Of a stretch of 64,000 bases of DNA, positions 45,318 to 56,900 are shown piece after piece (position 1 is the first letter of the stretch; each line of letters opens with the position of its first letter). Both the position numbers and the translations under genes were made by a program. The notes beneath the pieces were generated by a model that saw nothing but the letters and a program-made list of their open reading frames with translations, searched no databases and was not told the origin of the DNA. Location of the stretch: the NCBI GenBank assembly GCA_024663395.1, contig JANFAH010000005.1, positions 682,001 through 746,000 on the forward strand. Reading direction: 5' to 3'. This DNA is from Pisolithus tinctorius. Lineage: Eukaryota > Basidiomycota > Agaricomycetes > Boletales > Pisolithaceae.

Positions 45318-45960
45318 CCAATGGTTAAACTCAATGACAACAGAGAGTGATAGTGCCCAGATCCGGGGCTGAGTACCCTCCGTGATGTCGTTGATTAATT
45401 GTGATTGAACCTGGAAGCATAAGATTTAGAACTGAGCTCGAACGCTATCCCAGGTAGGTCATTCCGCGCTTCTGATTTGGAAGGAGTTCGATTGCACGGT
45501 AACATAGGAGAGCAAAAAAACGACCGGTGATCACGAACAAGATTTCAAAGTTCATCGTTTCAACCTTGTCCCCGCACAACTCCAACTCCAAAAAAGTCGA
45601 CCACACGCTAGGTTCGTTTGCAACGATTACATTAGGGTCGCTCAAAGTTGGCGCCGATGCCCACGCCTACAGCTAATTTATGGTAGTCGCGCTGTAGGCG
45701 TAGGCATAGGAAGCGGCGGCGCCAGCTTTGAGTGGCCCTAATAATAATTTCATCATCTGACCTGTCCCCTCCCCGGAAAGAACGAGCCAGCTACTCTGGA
45801 TGGGCTTCGGGGTCAGATGTCTCAGATGTGCACAGCAATCTGAGGTTGGCGGAGAGGTGGGTGTGCCTGGACACGTCTTGTTGATGCTAGAGACCATGGG
45901 AGTGTTAAGGGCTGCTGAGCGCTGAGGGCTGTGGGTGGGAGTGAGTAATATATGATGACA
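45318..45960 (+). pseudogene. Diverged fragment of MED16 3' end
   Basis: Matches MED16 from about 41,577 to 42,160 with many substitutions and deletions. Shared pieces are QWLNSMT, CCTCCGTGATGTCGTTGATTA versus CCTCCTTGATGTCGTTGATTA, CGCTATCCCAGGTAGG, AGGAGAGCAAA, and GATGTCTCAGATGTG with the Cys-pair region. Stops and frameshifts interrupt it, and the N-terminal three quarters are absent. It lies the same way round and at the same distance from MFS copy 2 as real MED16 does from copy 1. Confidence 0.82.
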
Positions 45961-46243
45961 CATCTACATAGAATGTTTTCCTAAATGTAACCTGGATCTG
46001 ACAGTACTGGTACAAGGCGCGGGAAGGCACTGTTTGAATTTTTGAACATGAATCACTGCGCAGGGTGGTCTGTAAAATCTCGCAAAGGTCTAACCAGCCG
46101 TATTCACCCTACGATTGAACGTACAACAACACGGCAGGTCACAGCATAAGCCGGATAGTTGTATGCTATTAGGCTAAAAGTAGGCGTGGTAGTGAACTTT
46201 ACATTGGGTTTTCCGCTTGAATGCGGGACCTTTACACCATGAC

Positions 46244-48335
46244 CTACAAAGTGTACACGAACCATGCGCTGCGATCTCCCAAATGCTCGGGTTCATCATG
46301 TCTCGCCATGGAAAGCCTCGTTTCTGCCTTCGCACGGTTCTCCCGTGAAAGATAAAACAGATTTAGGGATGAAACTACGACCATGCCAATGGACATGGCA
46401 ATGAATGTGATCGTGGCTGCAGTATATTCTGGAGCGGGTGACAGCGACCCAAGCAACCAGGTGGCGAGAATGCCACCTGAATTACTGGCAACAAAGCCGA
46501 TGGCGATACTACTTGCTCGTCGGATGTGAGGTGCGCTGTTATTGGCGAGCCAAGTGATGGCAGCTGGAGCACTAGCATATGCACCAGTCACAGAGAAGAA
46601 GAGTGAAGCATATTGGACACGTTGGGAAGTGGTCGCTGAGTTGTCGAATCAGCATACTGAGAGGAATACAATGCATTTAACTATACCATAGAACATGGAA
46701 AACCCGATTACGCCTGAGACTGCGAAAAATATCACTGTAAGCCCGCGACAGCCGTACCGATCAGAAATGAATGCGGAAATCACGGAGGCTGTAGGTTGGC
46801 AATGCATTGGCGATTAGCAACTCTCAGCACTAATAGTTCATGCTTACCAAAAAATGCAACGGCGAAAGGGGGAACGCTCATAAGCTGTGCCCGATTGCCT
46901 GTGTACCCCAAGCCAGCAACGATTGTGGGCTCGAAGCTACGCATTTAATGTCAGGCAGATAGACACTATCAAACACAGAGACTGACAATGCAAGCCCAAA
47001 CAGCAGTGTTCCTGGTTCTGACATGTAGCAGGAGGAAAGCCAAGGATGACAACTGACTCACCACCAAAAAATACAATAACAGAGACCATTAATACTTGCG
47101 GTGAACGAATCGCTCTTAGTACTTCTATCCAGCTGAAGTCATCTTTCCCTTCATCCTCGGAGATAGCCCTGCTGCTCTTGAGCTTCGAGAGAACATACGA
47201 TCTTTCTTCTGAAGATAAAAAGCGCGCAGTCTCTGGAGACCGAGGCAGAACGAAAAACGAGAAGATACCAAATACGAAGGTGAACAATCCTTCCTGGAAG
47301 CTCCATCGATATCATGTTCCCTGAAATTGAAGGGGGCAACATACAAGAATGAAAATCCATGACCACCCTGGTTTCCCACCTATTCCGTCCATCTGCATTA
47401 TAGCAGCAGCTAGCAAACCAGAGAAAGCGCCTGTTAATGATGCTGAGGCAAAGAAAGCAGTTATCCTGTAAGGAGCGTCATGAGCTCATGAACAATGCCA
47501 TTGGGGTGGCATAATGCCTAGACTAACCTGATCTGCAATCTATCTCTGGGGTAGAAAGAAGAAAGGTAGAGGACAAGTCCTGGAAAGAGGCCACCTGTGA
47601 CCGGACATGGTAGTTCATTAGAGAATTGGTATCTTGAACATTTCCGATTCTACCTTCCGCCAAGCCCAGAAAGAATCGACATAAAAGGAGTCCAGTATAA
47701 CTAGTAACGAGTCCTAGATAGAATCACAATTCACAATTAAGTGTAAGATATCAATCATTTGGAACCACCGCGTACCCTGCATTACAGCAACTATGGCCCA
47801 CAAGGTAACCATAGTAGGTAACATGAGATGTGGTCCCACACGCTACAAATTACGAAGATCAGAACAATACACAATCAAAATTGTGTACCAACTTTCAAGA
47901 TCAGGTTTGAAGGTAACTCCATAGCAATGTAGGGGCTACGCAATTTCAACAGAAATTCCACAACTTTCCAAGAACGCGCTTACACATAGGTAAGCGTCAA
48001 AGCTACGGTGTACTGTGGGCAGGGGTCAAACCATCTACAAAGACATCATTCAACATCAAAGCTTACTTGGTAGTTTGAAATTTTCAATGCTGTTTGCATA
48101 CCGGCAACACGCGCATTCCCAATGTTACTCCTGTCCTGGTCGTCCGGGATGCTAAACTGAGCGGGACTTCGAAATGTATGACACGAATGGCACGACGTAC
48201 GAAGAAAGAAATCAAATAAAGCGCGGTGCACATAGGGAGAACCCAGATATCAAGCTTCCTCCAGACAACACGCTCCAGGACAGCAGAATCCTGTTCAGAG
48301 AGGTCATCGCAAACGGGTTTGTCGAGCGCGTCCAT
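46244..48335 (-). CDS. MFS transporter, allantoate permease family, copy 2
   Basis: Paralogue of the gene at 42,476-44,546 with the same intron layout and close protein similarity. Start ATG 48335 (MDALDKPVCDDLSEQDSAVL). Matching blocks are VWRKLDIWVLPMCTALYLIS, RSNIGNARVAGMQTALKISN, GIFSFFVLPRSPETARFLSS, EERSYVLSKLKSSRAISEDE and SAPAAITWLANNSAPHIRRA, and it ends DRSAWFVYTL at 46,244. Substitutions are spread along the gene while the exon frames stay open, so both copies may be working transporters with separate or overlapping substrates. Splice borders were inferred from copy 1. Confidence 0.8.
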
Positions 48336-48599
48336 GTGCTCTGGGAATGAAAAGGATTAATGCCCTCTCAGTATCGTCTCCAGGGCGCTCCCAAAATCGA
48401 GGTGGTTATAAGGCGGCGATCAAAAATCCCACTACAGTACCGCACTGGCAACCTGCTAAAATGCCTATTCGCCACATCCAACCATGCCGTAAGAACTATC
48501 GCAACTTTCTTTATCCGTCGGAGGGCTGTAAAAATAACCACCTTCGGTATCGATACGGTTTGCTTCCGGGCGACAATTTGATGCCCGCATCCTTATCGA

Positions 48600-49039
48600 C
48601 TCATTGAGGGTAGACTATTAGGCACGGCGCAGTAATATGGTTTCACCGGGTGACGTATGTGCTGCAGGCCTGGCCCAAAGATGTGCTCAAGTAAAAGATC
48701 CGCGAGTGTTCAGATGCTCCTTCGTGGACTCACCGTCGCTGGGATTTGCATTACTGTAACGTCGCAATTGTCTCCCATAGGCGAACCAAAGAGACTCGGC
48801 GGAAGATAATCGTTTTCTGATCGGGTTCCCTCTCGACTAATGTCGCATGGGTTACCTGGGTATATTCACACTTTTAGGCTTGCTCCAGAAAACTACAAGT
48901 TCAAAGCCTGGTCAACGTCTCTCCTACTCTTCTCCCTGATACCGCTTCGGAAGGGAAAGGCCAGCCGTTCCCTGCGGACGGGTAAGCGCTGGCGATGATT
49001 CACGATCCAAGTGAACCTCTTGTCTCAGAGGTGTACTCA
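48600..49039. other. Mosaic of duplicated MED16 5' flank and PUS4 5' flank
   Basis: Around 48,760-48,830 the sequence resembles the region just upstream of the MED16 ATG (38,680-38,735: GTCTCCC.TAGGC.AACC ... GAAGATAAT). Around 48,900-49,015 it resembles the PUS4 5' flank (50,380-50,485: GGTAAGCGC.GGCGA.GATTC). Thus flanks of two genes that are 12 kb apart lie side by side here, next to an MFS remnant. No open gene. Confidence 0.65.
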
Positions 49040-49696
49040 ATTATGCCCACCTGTGACCGGACGTCGCAGTTCGTCAGAGTCCCCGTATCTTGTACGTTTT
49101 TCATTCTACCTTGTGTCAGACCCAGAAAGAATCGACATAGAAGTAGTCCAGCGTAATCAGAGACAGGTCCTAAATAGAACCACGATTTCGGGGCGTCAGT
49201 TATCTGAAAACTCGGCATACCTTGTATTGCAACAACTATGCCCCACATGATAATCATAGCAGGTGACAAGCGAGCTGGTACATCACGCTATAGCTACCTA
49301 GATCACAACAACGCAAAGGCCAAAACGTGAGCTAGCTTTCAAGATCAGGTTTGCAGGTAACTCCATGACAACATAGGGCTACACAGTTTCAATTAAAAAT
49401 CTGTAATTCTTCTTGAACGTACTCACACCAACGTGAGTGCTAGGGCCCCGGTGCATTGCGAAGAGGTCAAAGTTTGCATACCGGCGATAGGCGCATTCCC
49501 AGTGTTGTTCGTGTCCCGAGATGCTAAGCTGAGCGGCACGTTCAACTGTATGACACGCGGAGCGAGACGTACAAAGAAAGAAATCAAATAAATCGCAGTG
49601 CACATAGGGAGAACCCATCTATCAAGATTCCTCCGGACGACATCCTCTAAGACGGCAGAATCCTGTTCTGAGGCCGGGTTTGCTGAATGCGTTCAT
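49040..49696 (-). pseudogene. Truncated MFS transporter remnant, copy 3
   Basis: Third copy of the allantoate-permease-type gene. From ATG 49696 a frameshifted start (MNAFSKPGLRTG) is followed by recognisable LDRWVLPMCTAIYLISFFVR in another frame, NAPIAGMQT, SPAMIIMWGIVVAIQGMPSF and LLCRFFLGLTQG, and then homology stops at about 49,040, before the middle of the protein. Frame breaks and the missing C-terminal two thirds make it a pseudogene. Confidence 0.8.
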
Positions 49697-50511
49697 GTAC
49701 ATTGGGAATGAGAAAGATAGGTCTCTTAATTTCGTCTCGAAGACGCCCATCACGATGGAGAAGCTCCCAAAATCGAGGCACGGCGGTCATATCCCGCACG
49801 TACATGGTGACCTTTATCGTTTCTTTCCAATACAGTGCGCCCATCTCCGGAAGCATTTGAGTCACCCCTCGTTGTAAGCCGTTCCAAAGGTGAGAGGGGA
49901 CGATTGTCTTCCGTCGAGTCTTAGGGGAGACCATTCCAAAGGTGTTCGCCATATACACCAACCCCTAACCGTGTCACCATGTCATCATGGTACCGCGAAT
50001 GGACAAACTAGCGTTTTTTTTGTCTCGTACCCATCCCGTTGCAGTGAAGTTCTCACCAGTACTACGAGACTAGTGTGTATTAGTACCGGGGCCGTAAAGG
50101 TTGATGCCACCTTCCATCTAAAATTCAATTGGTCCGCGGACTGCGGAAGACCTGATGTGCAGAATAACCCTATGACAACAAAATATCTTGGACGCGTCTT
50201 TGAGGATGTAATGTAGGCAAGTCCTCGCTACGGGCTTCTCATCACAGAAAAAGTGATAAAACATGTTGGTGCTCAGTAAGTATGTGGCAATACAATTTTG
50301 CCACGACAAGTCACGGGGAACCGTGCGCCTCGGCTTAGAATGGTTATGTACAGGTTCCAGTATTGGCACCTTCAGACTTCAGGTCGACGTCTTCCCTCCA
50401 CACGGCGTTGAACTTTGAAGGAGGAAGGCTAGCTGTTCCCGTAGGTAAGCGCCGGCGACGATTCACGATTTGAGTGAACTTCTGAAGACAGACTCTGGCA
50501 AGACTCTGGCC
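49697..50511. other. Flank of MFS copy 3 and PUS4 upstream region
   Basis: About 800 bp with no convincing gene. The part to about 50,010 resembles the upstream region of MFS copy 1; the part from about 50,380 to the PUS4 ATG is the source of the similar stretch at 48,900-49,015. Confidence 0.5.
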
Positions 50512-51694
50512 ATGCCGAAAGTAACGTCGCCTCGTTTACCTTTGTCTGGCCTCTTTGCGATATATAAACCCTCCGGGCCGACGTCTATGTCAGTCCTTGA
50601 AGATATTAAAAAGCTGATTTGCCAGTCTCCCCTTTTCGTGGAAAGAGAAAAACTAGAAACCCAGCAAGGCAGGCGGCACGGAAAAGGGAGAAGAGCAAAA
50701 GATAGAGTCAAGATAGGTCAAGGGGGAACACTCGATCCGCTCGCAGACGGCGTACTGGGTATGACTTTTCGAATTCTTAAGCTCAGTTGCAATTGAGCTA
50801 AGCGTTAGTGATTGGTGTGGGTAAGGGCACCAAGCGATTGAACGAGTTTCTGGACTGTGTCAAGGTATATTACTCGATCCGAACCGTCTTCCTTGAATTT
50901 AAGGCGAACTTTAGGAATATCGCACAACCGCGCTCCTTGGTTGCGAAACGGACTCCTACGATAGTGAAGGCGCGCAAGTACGGGTTGCTCCGTGGCGACA
51001 TATTACCAAAGAAGCAGTGGAGACGATGCTGGAAAGGTTTAGAGGTGAAATATACCAGACGCCTCCTATGTTCGTGCCCACTTGCTTGTTCATTTTTCAT
51101 AATTTTGTTCACCGGCCATTCTTTAGCTTCTCTGCCCTAAAAATGGATGGAAAACCGCTCTACGAATATGCTCGTAGTGGTACACCATTGCCTCGCCCTA
51201 TAGAGAAAAGAAAGGTCATCGTGCATTCACTCGAGCTAGTGAGTTGGCTAGGAAGTGACCATAACTATCGATGGCCAGAAAAGCGATTCACCATCGGGGA
51301 GAAGGAAGCCATGGCGAAAGCTTTAGGATCTATGGAGAAGGATCCCGTGGTTGGGGATGAACTAGATCCAACTAGTGACCAACCACCAGCGGCGTTTGCG
51401 CTGAGCATGAAGGTGTCCGGAGGAACATATGTGCGCTCCATAGTTCATGATCTAGGACACGCCCTGGGCTCCGCCGCTCATGTCGTCACTCTCACGCGGC
51501 TGCGCCAAGGACGTTTTACAACAGAAGCCCCGGAAAGCGAACAAGACAAGAGTTGTGTACCTTGGGAAGTGTTCGAGAGGGCCAAAGAAAACGAGGGTGA
51601 AGGTGATGAAAGTGGCTACAAAGAATGGGAGCGAGAAGTCCTTGACCGGTTTGACATGGTCGAAAGCAAAAACCAAACGCAAGACGTTCCTTAA
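50512..51694 (+). CDS. PUS4: tRNA pseudouridine-55 synthase (Pus4, TruB family)
   Basis: Makes pseudouridine at position 55 of the T loop of tRNAs, in nucleus and mitochondria. Start ATG 50512 (MPKVTSPRLPLSGLFAIYKP); KPSGPTSMSVLEDIKKL is the TruB entry motif. GQGGTLDPLADGVL holds the catalytic Asp (GTLDP). VIGVGKGTKRLNEFLDCVK follows past an intron at about 50,760-50,810. Later exons include SALKMDGKPLYEYARSG and the C-terminal FALSMKVSGGTYVRSIVHDL, GHALGSAAHVVTLTRLRQG, both typical of the eukaryotic branch. A charged tail follows, ending TQDVP at TAA 51694. Introns near 50,870 and 51,010-51,110 are needed to link the blocks. Normal size of roughly 340 residues. Confidence 0.9.
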
Positions 51695-52115
51695 TTCACG
51701 CGACCTCTTTGAGGTCCTGTGTGCCAGATGAACTGGGTGCCATTACCCGTCACTATTGTAGGTGCGATATCCCGTGGAGTATGTATAAGGTTGACCATCT
51801 TACACTCGGCTAAAAAAACGAATGACTTGGGTAACCTTGCAGGGGAGAGCTGTTTTGATGCAAATTTCTATGCACATCTGGTGTTGCCAGTTAGTGGAAT
51901 GAAAACGGGAGGAGTGAATCCGCCACACGCGATCAGCAGTTAAGGTCTAGCTGCAAAATTACGCGAATACAGACAGACGATGGGATGTCAACTGATCCAC
52001 GATAGGAATGTAAGCGGAAATCTCGCTGGTCCGTGGCCCGGTACGGCCCGCACCAGACCGTGGACTCTGTCCATATTTACCTTGCTTCGGGAGTGGCGCC
52101 ATCGCCACTCTGACA
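51695..52115. other. Intergenic stretch between PUS4 and the aldolase gene
   Basis: About 420 bp. One open frame (51,719-51,943) has no recognisable character. Otherwise nothing seen. Confidence 0.45.
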
Positions 52116-53348
52116 ATGCCTAACGCTCATGGAATCATTCCACGCACTCTGAGGCCCGGCATCTACGCTCCTATTCCCAGTTTCTTTCTTGAGCATTCCG
52201 AAGAGTTGGGTATGACCATCCGCTGTCATTTGGAGTACATCGTCGATTCGTCTTACAAGCTTGCATTACCTCCAGACCTCCAAGCCTTCGAGAAACATGT
52301 CGCCTTGACTGCGACAGCAGGTGTCGGTCAGGTTCTGGCTGGATCAATGAGCGAGGCTATCCACCTGACTCGGTCGGAGCGTGTCGCCTTGATCAAGGCC
52401 GCACGACGAACGCTAGATACGGCCGGCTTGACCGATCGACCCATTATTGCTGGTATAGGGGCTGGAAGCACACGCGAGACCATTGAATTGGCACACGAAG
52501 CGGCAGAGGCTGGTGCGGACTATGGTATTGCCATCATTAGCGGATACTTCGCTGGTGCTATTGCAGGGAATAAGAAGGCACTCAAGGCGTACTGGAAAGA
52601 GGTAAGTGAGAAGAGTGCCATACCAGTGTTGGTATACAATTGTAAGGTGCACCATACGATTTGTCCTTCGATATTGATTTCTGGCAGATCCTGGCGCAAG
52701 TGGAGGTATCAACCTTGACTCTGATATCATCACCGAACTGGCCAAGGAATGCCCAAACCTGGTTGGGGTGAAACTTACGTACGTGTGCGGTGGGCATAGG
52801 AAATGGCAGCTGATGTCCTGGTGGATAGTTGTGGAGATGTTGGCAAGCTTACTCGGATCGCTGCGGTTGTCTCCGACCCTTCTTTCACCTCCTTGTATCC
52901 TCGGAAGCACGCGAATGCGCCGTTTCTAGTCTTAGGTGGTTATACTGATTTTATCCTTCCTACTGCAATGGTCAATGGGCATGGCGCTATCACGGGGCTT
53001 GCCAACGTTGCTCCTGTAAGCAGTGTAAAATCGGGTTAGCTCCGCTCCCTGACATTCTTGTCTCAGAACGCAGTTGTCAAACTCTTCAAGTTGTGCGAGG
53101 AGTCATGTGCCAATCCATCTTTACTTTCGGAAGCCCAGCGTCTTCAAGGCATTATTGCTCAGGCTGACGCGACAATTGCCAAGGCATCAATCGCTGGCAC
53201 CAAGGCATTACTTGAAAGACTGTATGGTTATGGTGGGAAACCTAGGAGGCCCCTTCCACCAATTGAAACTTCTGTGGCGCAAGCTTTATGGGATCATCCG
53301 CACACACAAGATCTGGTACGCTTAGAGCAGGAGTTGAGCAAGATATAA
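52116..53348 (+). CDS. DapA-family class I aldolase (dihydrodipicolinate synthase-like)
   Basis: Start ATG 52116 (MPNAHGIIPRTLRPGIYAPI). An intron near 52,207-52,277 links ...FFLEHSEEL to DLQAFEKHV. Family marks are GSMSEAIHLTRSERVALIKA (phosphate/keto-acid loop), IIAGIGAGSTRETIELAHEA, IPVLVYNC then PGASGGINLDSD (Tyr of the catalytic relay, split by an intron) and NLVGVKLT (Schiff-base Lys), followed by an intron and CGDVGKLTRIAA. The C-terminus is VAQALWDHPHTQDLVRLEQE, ending LSKI with TAA 53348. Fungi make lysine by the aminoadipate route, so the enzyme is expected to cleave a 2-keto-3-deoxy sugar acid or 4-hydroxy-2-oxoglutarate rather than form dihydrodipicolinate; the substrate is inference. 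Length about 320 residues, normal. Confidence 0.88.
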
Positions 53349-53432
53349 TGAAGTGGTCCGGCGTTCGCGGTGATTACCACTGTACATATGTAGACACCGA
53401 TTCGCGAAGACGTGATTGCCGTGAAGGGTCAA

Positions 53433-53783
53433 CTAGATGAGTACGGCAGAGTCATGCTTGCAACCCAAAGATCGGCATTGTAAGAAGGACAGATCCTTCT
53501 CGTCCGATGAGCCCAGTACTAGTGGACGGCGTGAATGAACTACAGTAATATGAGCAGCTGACCTTGACTCACAGTAGGGTGTCCATGATGAGGAACAACT
53601 TCCGATTTCCCACTGCTCGCCACACCGTCGGAATGCTCGTGGCTCCGCCTCGCACGCTAAGATCCTCATGAAATGGCAGTAATACACGTCTCTGAGTGCT
53701 ATTTCATGAATTCCAGGGGGAAATCGGATCCGGGGAAGTTTGATGGAGGGCGCCGCAAAACGACGCTTTCCGCTGGTGGTCAC
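53433..53783 (-). CDS. Possible small protein, unrecognised
   Basis: Minus-strand frame of 116 residues from 53,783 (MTTSGKRRFAAPSIKLPRIR, FPPGIHEIALRD) to 53,433. The first 32 residues look coding (basic, regular), the remainder less so, and a GT donor follows IALRD, so it may be a spliced short protein with a basic N-terminus. Between two solid plus-strand genes. No family recognised. Confidence 0.25.
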   Translation of the reverse strand: MTTSGKRRFAAPSIKLPRIRFPPGIHEIALRDVYYCHFMRILACEAEPRAFRRCGEQWEIGSCSSSWTPYCESRSAAHITVVHSRRPLVLGSSDEKDLSFLQCRSLGCKHDSAVLI

Positions 53784-53991
53784 GGATTCAACCGTCGTCT
53801 TCCCAATAAGTAATGGAGTAGTGCCTTAAACCCTGTGGATAATAAAGTTCCGGGTGATAGTAGACAAATACGTTGACATGTCATCGTGCTAGTAAAGGGT
53901 ATTTTATGTCACACCACCAAGTCTTCCTACTACCCCTTCGCCCTCGAGGACCTCCTTCGAGCTACGACGCTCTTCAAGTTGTCCCACAGCC

Positions 53992-56900
53992 ATGTCCTCG
54001 TCGGCTTTGCGACCGCCTGCGGTCAGCATGAGCTGTCGGTCATACAAGTCCCAGCTGTTAATGTCTCGGCGCTGCCGTCAATCAATTTCTTCGAGTCAGT
54101 CGTTGCTCATCCACATAGTATCACCAACCACCAATACCTTCCAAACAGACTTTCGTTTATTCCACTGCTCTGCGTATCGTAGAAGTGAAACTCAGTCATC
54201 GAAAAATCCGGGTGAGAGTGCTAAAGGCCTCTGCAACCGTCTTCATGTTGACCCGGCTTGTCCAGGAATACCATATTCATCTCTAACGGTTGGGGCGCCT
54301 CGAGAAACATATCCAAACGAACGCCGCGTAGCGCTCACTCCGCAAAACGTCGCTTTATTGAAAAAGAAGGGCTTTTCCAGCGTATTCGTTGAACGGGAGG
54401 CTGGTGCCCACGCCAAATTCTTAGACGAGGATTATATCAGAGCTGGAGCCACGTTGGTTTCCAGGGATGAGCTCCTCAACACTGCAGATATCTTGCTGAA
54501 AGTGCGACCTCCATCTCAAGAAGATGAGGCGAAGCGCTTCAGTGAAGGTAGTACAATCATCTCATTTTTATACCCAGCCCGGAACAAGTCACTCGTGGAG
54601 ACACTTGCCTCTCGCAAACTTAATGTCTTTGCCATGGACATGATTCCCCGCATATCGCGCGCGCAGACATTTGATGCATTGAGGTGATTGTACTCGCCGA
54701 CTACAAGTTCATCATGTGTGAATGCATCTCCTAGTTCGATGGCAAATATTGCTGGATACAAGGCTGTCCTAGAGGCAGCCAACCATTTTGGTCGATATTT
54801 AACAGGTCAAGTTACGGCTGCTGGGTGAGTTGGCTATCGTCACTTGTTAACTTTTATTAATATCCGATTTTCAGAAAGGTCTGTTTCAACACCCTTGATG
54901 CTTGCTTTATCTCACGGGTCGCTAGGTTGCTCCAGGCAAGGTTTTGGTTATTGGTGCCGGTGTCGCAGGTCTTAGCGCTATCGCTACGGTTTGTCACCTC
55001 TTTCTTCCTTCCCATTGGTTAACGTATTAAGTTAATTGTCAGGCTCGTCGTCTTGGTGCCATAGTTCGTGGATTTGACACCCGGTCAGCCGCCCGTGAAC
55101 AAGTACAGTCGCTTGGTGCGGAGTTCCTCGAAGTAGATATTACAGAGGAGGGCGGCGGAGCCGGCGGGTATGCAAAGGAGATGTCCAAGGAGTTCATTGA
55201 GGCTGAAATGGCGTTGTTTATGGAACAATGCAAGGATGTCGACATCGTCATCACAACGGTGGGTAGATTGGTAGTCGTCCACCCTTGAAATGGCCAACTC
55301 CCCCTTTCCAGGCTTTGATTCCGGGTAAACCTGCGCCAAAGTTAATCACGAATGAGGTATGTAGCCACCTCTTCGAGGCTGTCGTTGGGCTGACCGGTCT
55401 TTGCAGATGGTCGCGGCGATGAAGCAAGGCTCTGTTATTGTAGATGTGAGTCATCCGTCGGAATAGTTCTTCCATTATTGATTGCACGTGCAGCTGGCAG
55501 CTGAGGCAGGTGGTAACTGCGAGGCAACAAAACCTGGAGAGCTCATCGTCAAGAATGGTGTCACTGTGATCGGTAATGCATCATGAGTGCTTGTAGACAA
55601 TCAGCTGTCCTTATGCTCTTCGCTTCCCCCTAGGCTATACGGATCTTCCTTCGCGCCTGCCGACGCAATCATCGGCCTTGTATTCTAACAACATCACCAA
55701 GTTCTTGTTATCCATAGGGGAGAACGGACACTTCAATGTGGACCTAAACGACGAAGTTGTCAGAGGGTCGATTGTAGTCCACAAGGGTGAAATTTTGCCA
55801 CCAGCTCCTCGACCTGTCCCGCCTCCCGCTACGGCCCCCCCAGCCTCGAAGGCCGAGGAGGTACAGACTAAAGTTATCACTCCCTGGCAAAAAGCTACCC
55901 GGGAAGTAGCCACGGTGACTGCGGGAATGGGCTCGACTGTCGCGCTGGGAAAAATCACCAGTGCTGCATTTATGAGTAACTTCTTCACATTTGGTCTCGC
56001 TGGTTTGGTTGGATACCGAGTTATTTGGGGCGTTGCTCCTGCCTTGCACTCACCCTTGATGTCCGTTACCAATGCAATATCAGGTGCGTGTTCGTCTCAC
56101 GTGGAAAGTAATACCATTGACTGGAGTCAGGAATGGTCGGCGTCGGTGGTTTGTTTGTCATGGGTGGGGGTTATCTACCCGAGACTGTCCCACAGTTTCT
56201 GGGTGCCCTGTCAGTGCTTCTCGCAAGCATTAACGTTGCTGGAGGCTTCGTTATTACAAAGCGTATGCTGGATCTTTTCAAGAGTATGTTTTCTCCCTTG
56301 GACATCGGGCTGCTTGTTCACAGATTCGTTAGGACCAACTGATCCTCCTGAGTTCTCGTGGCTCTATGGTGTTCCTGCTGTGGTGTTTACCGGGGCTTTC
56401 TTGTCTGCAGCAAGTACAGGCATGGCTGGCCTTGTACAAGCGGGCTACTTGACAAGCAGTGTACTATGCATCGGTATGTGGCTCCCCACTGGTGCAAGAC
56501 GTTTCTTGAACCGTAATACAAAGGGTCCTTGGCCGGTCTGTCATCCCAAGCCACTGCACGTCAAGGTAACGCACTTGGTATACTCGGTGTTTTGTCGGGT
56601 ATTGTTGCATCCCTGTTGGCGGTCGGATTTTCTCCCGCCATACTTGCCCAATTCGCTGGAGTTGCCGCACTAGGTGGTACAGTTGGAGCTATCATCGGAA
56701 GACGGATCACTGCAACCGAATTGCCACAGATGGTGGCAGCCTTGCATTCGGTCGTTGGGCTCGCTGCGGTCTTCACGTCTATTGCAAGCGTCCTTGCGGA
56801 CCCATCACACGTGTCCACGCTTCACCAGGTTACTGCTTATCTTGGGGTCGTCATTGGTGGTATCACCTTCACAGGTTCCATCGTAGCATTTTTTAAATTG

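Noticed and set aside
52116..53348. Lysine-pathway dihydrodipicolinate synthase
   Set aside because: The fold and active site fit the DapA family, but fungi use the aminoadipate route, so a lysine role was not assigned.
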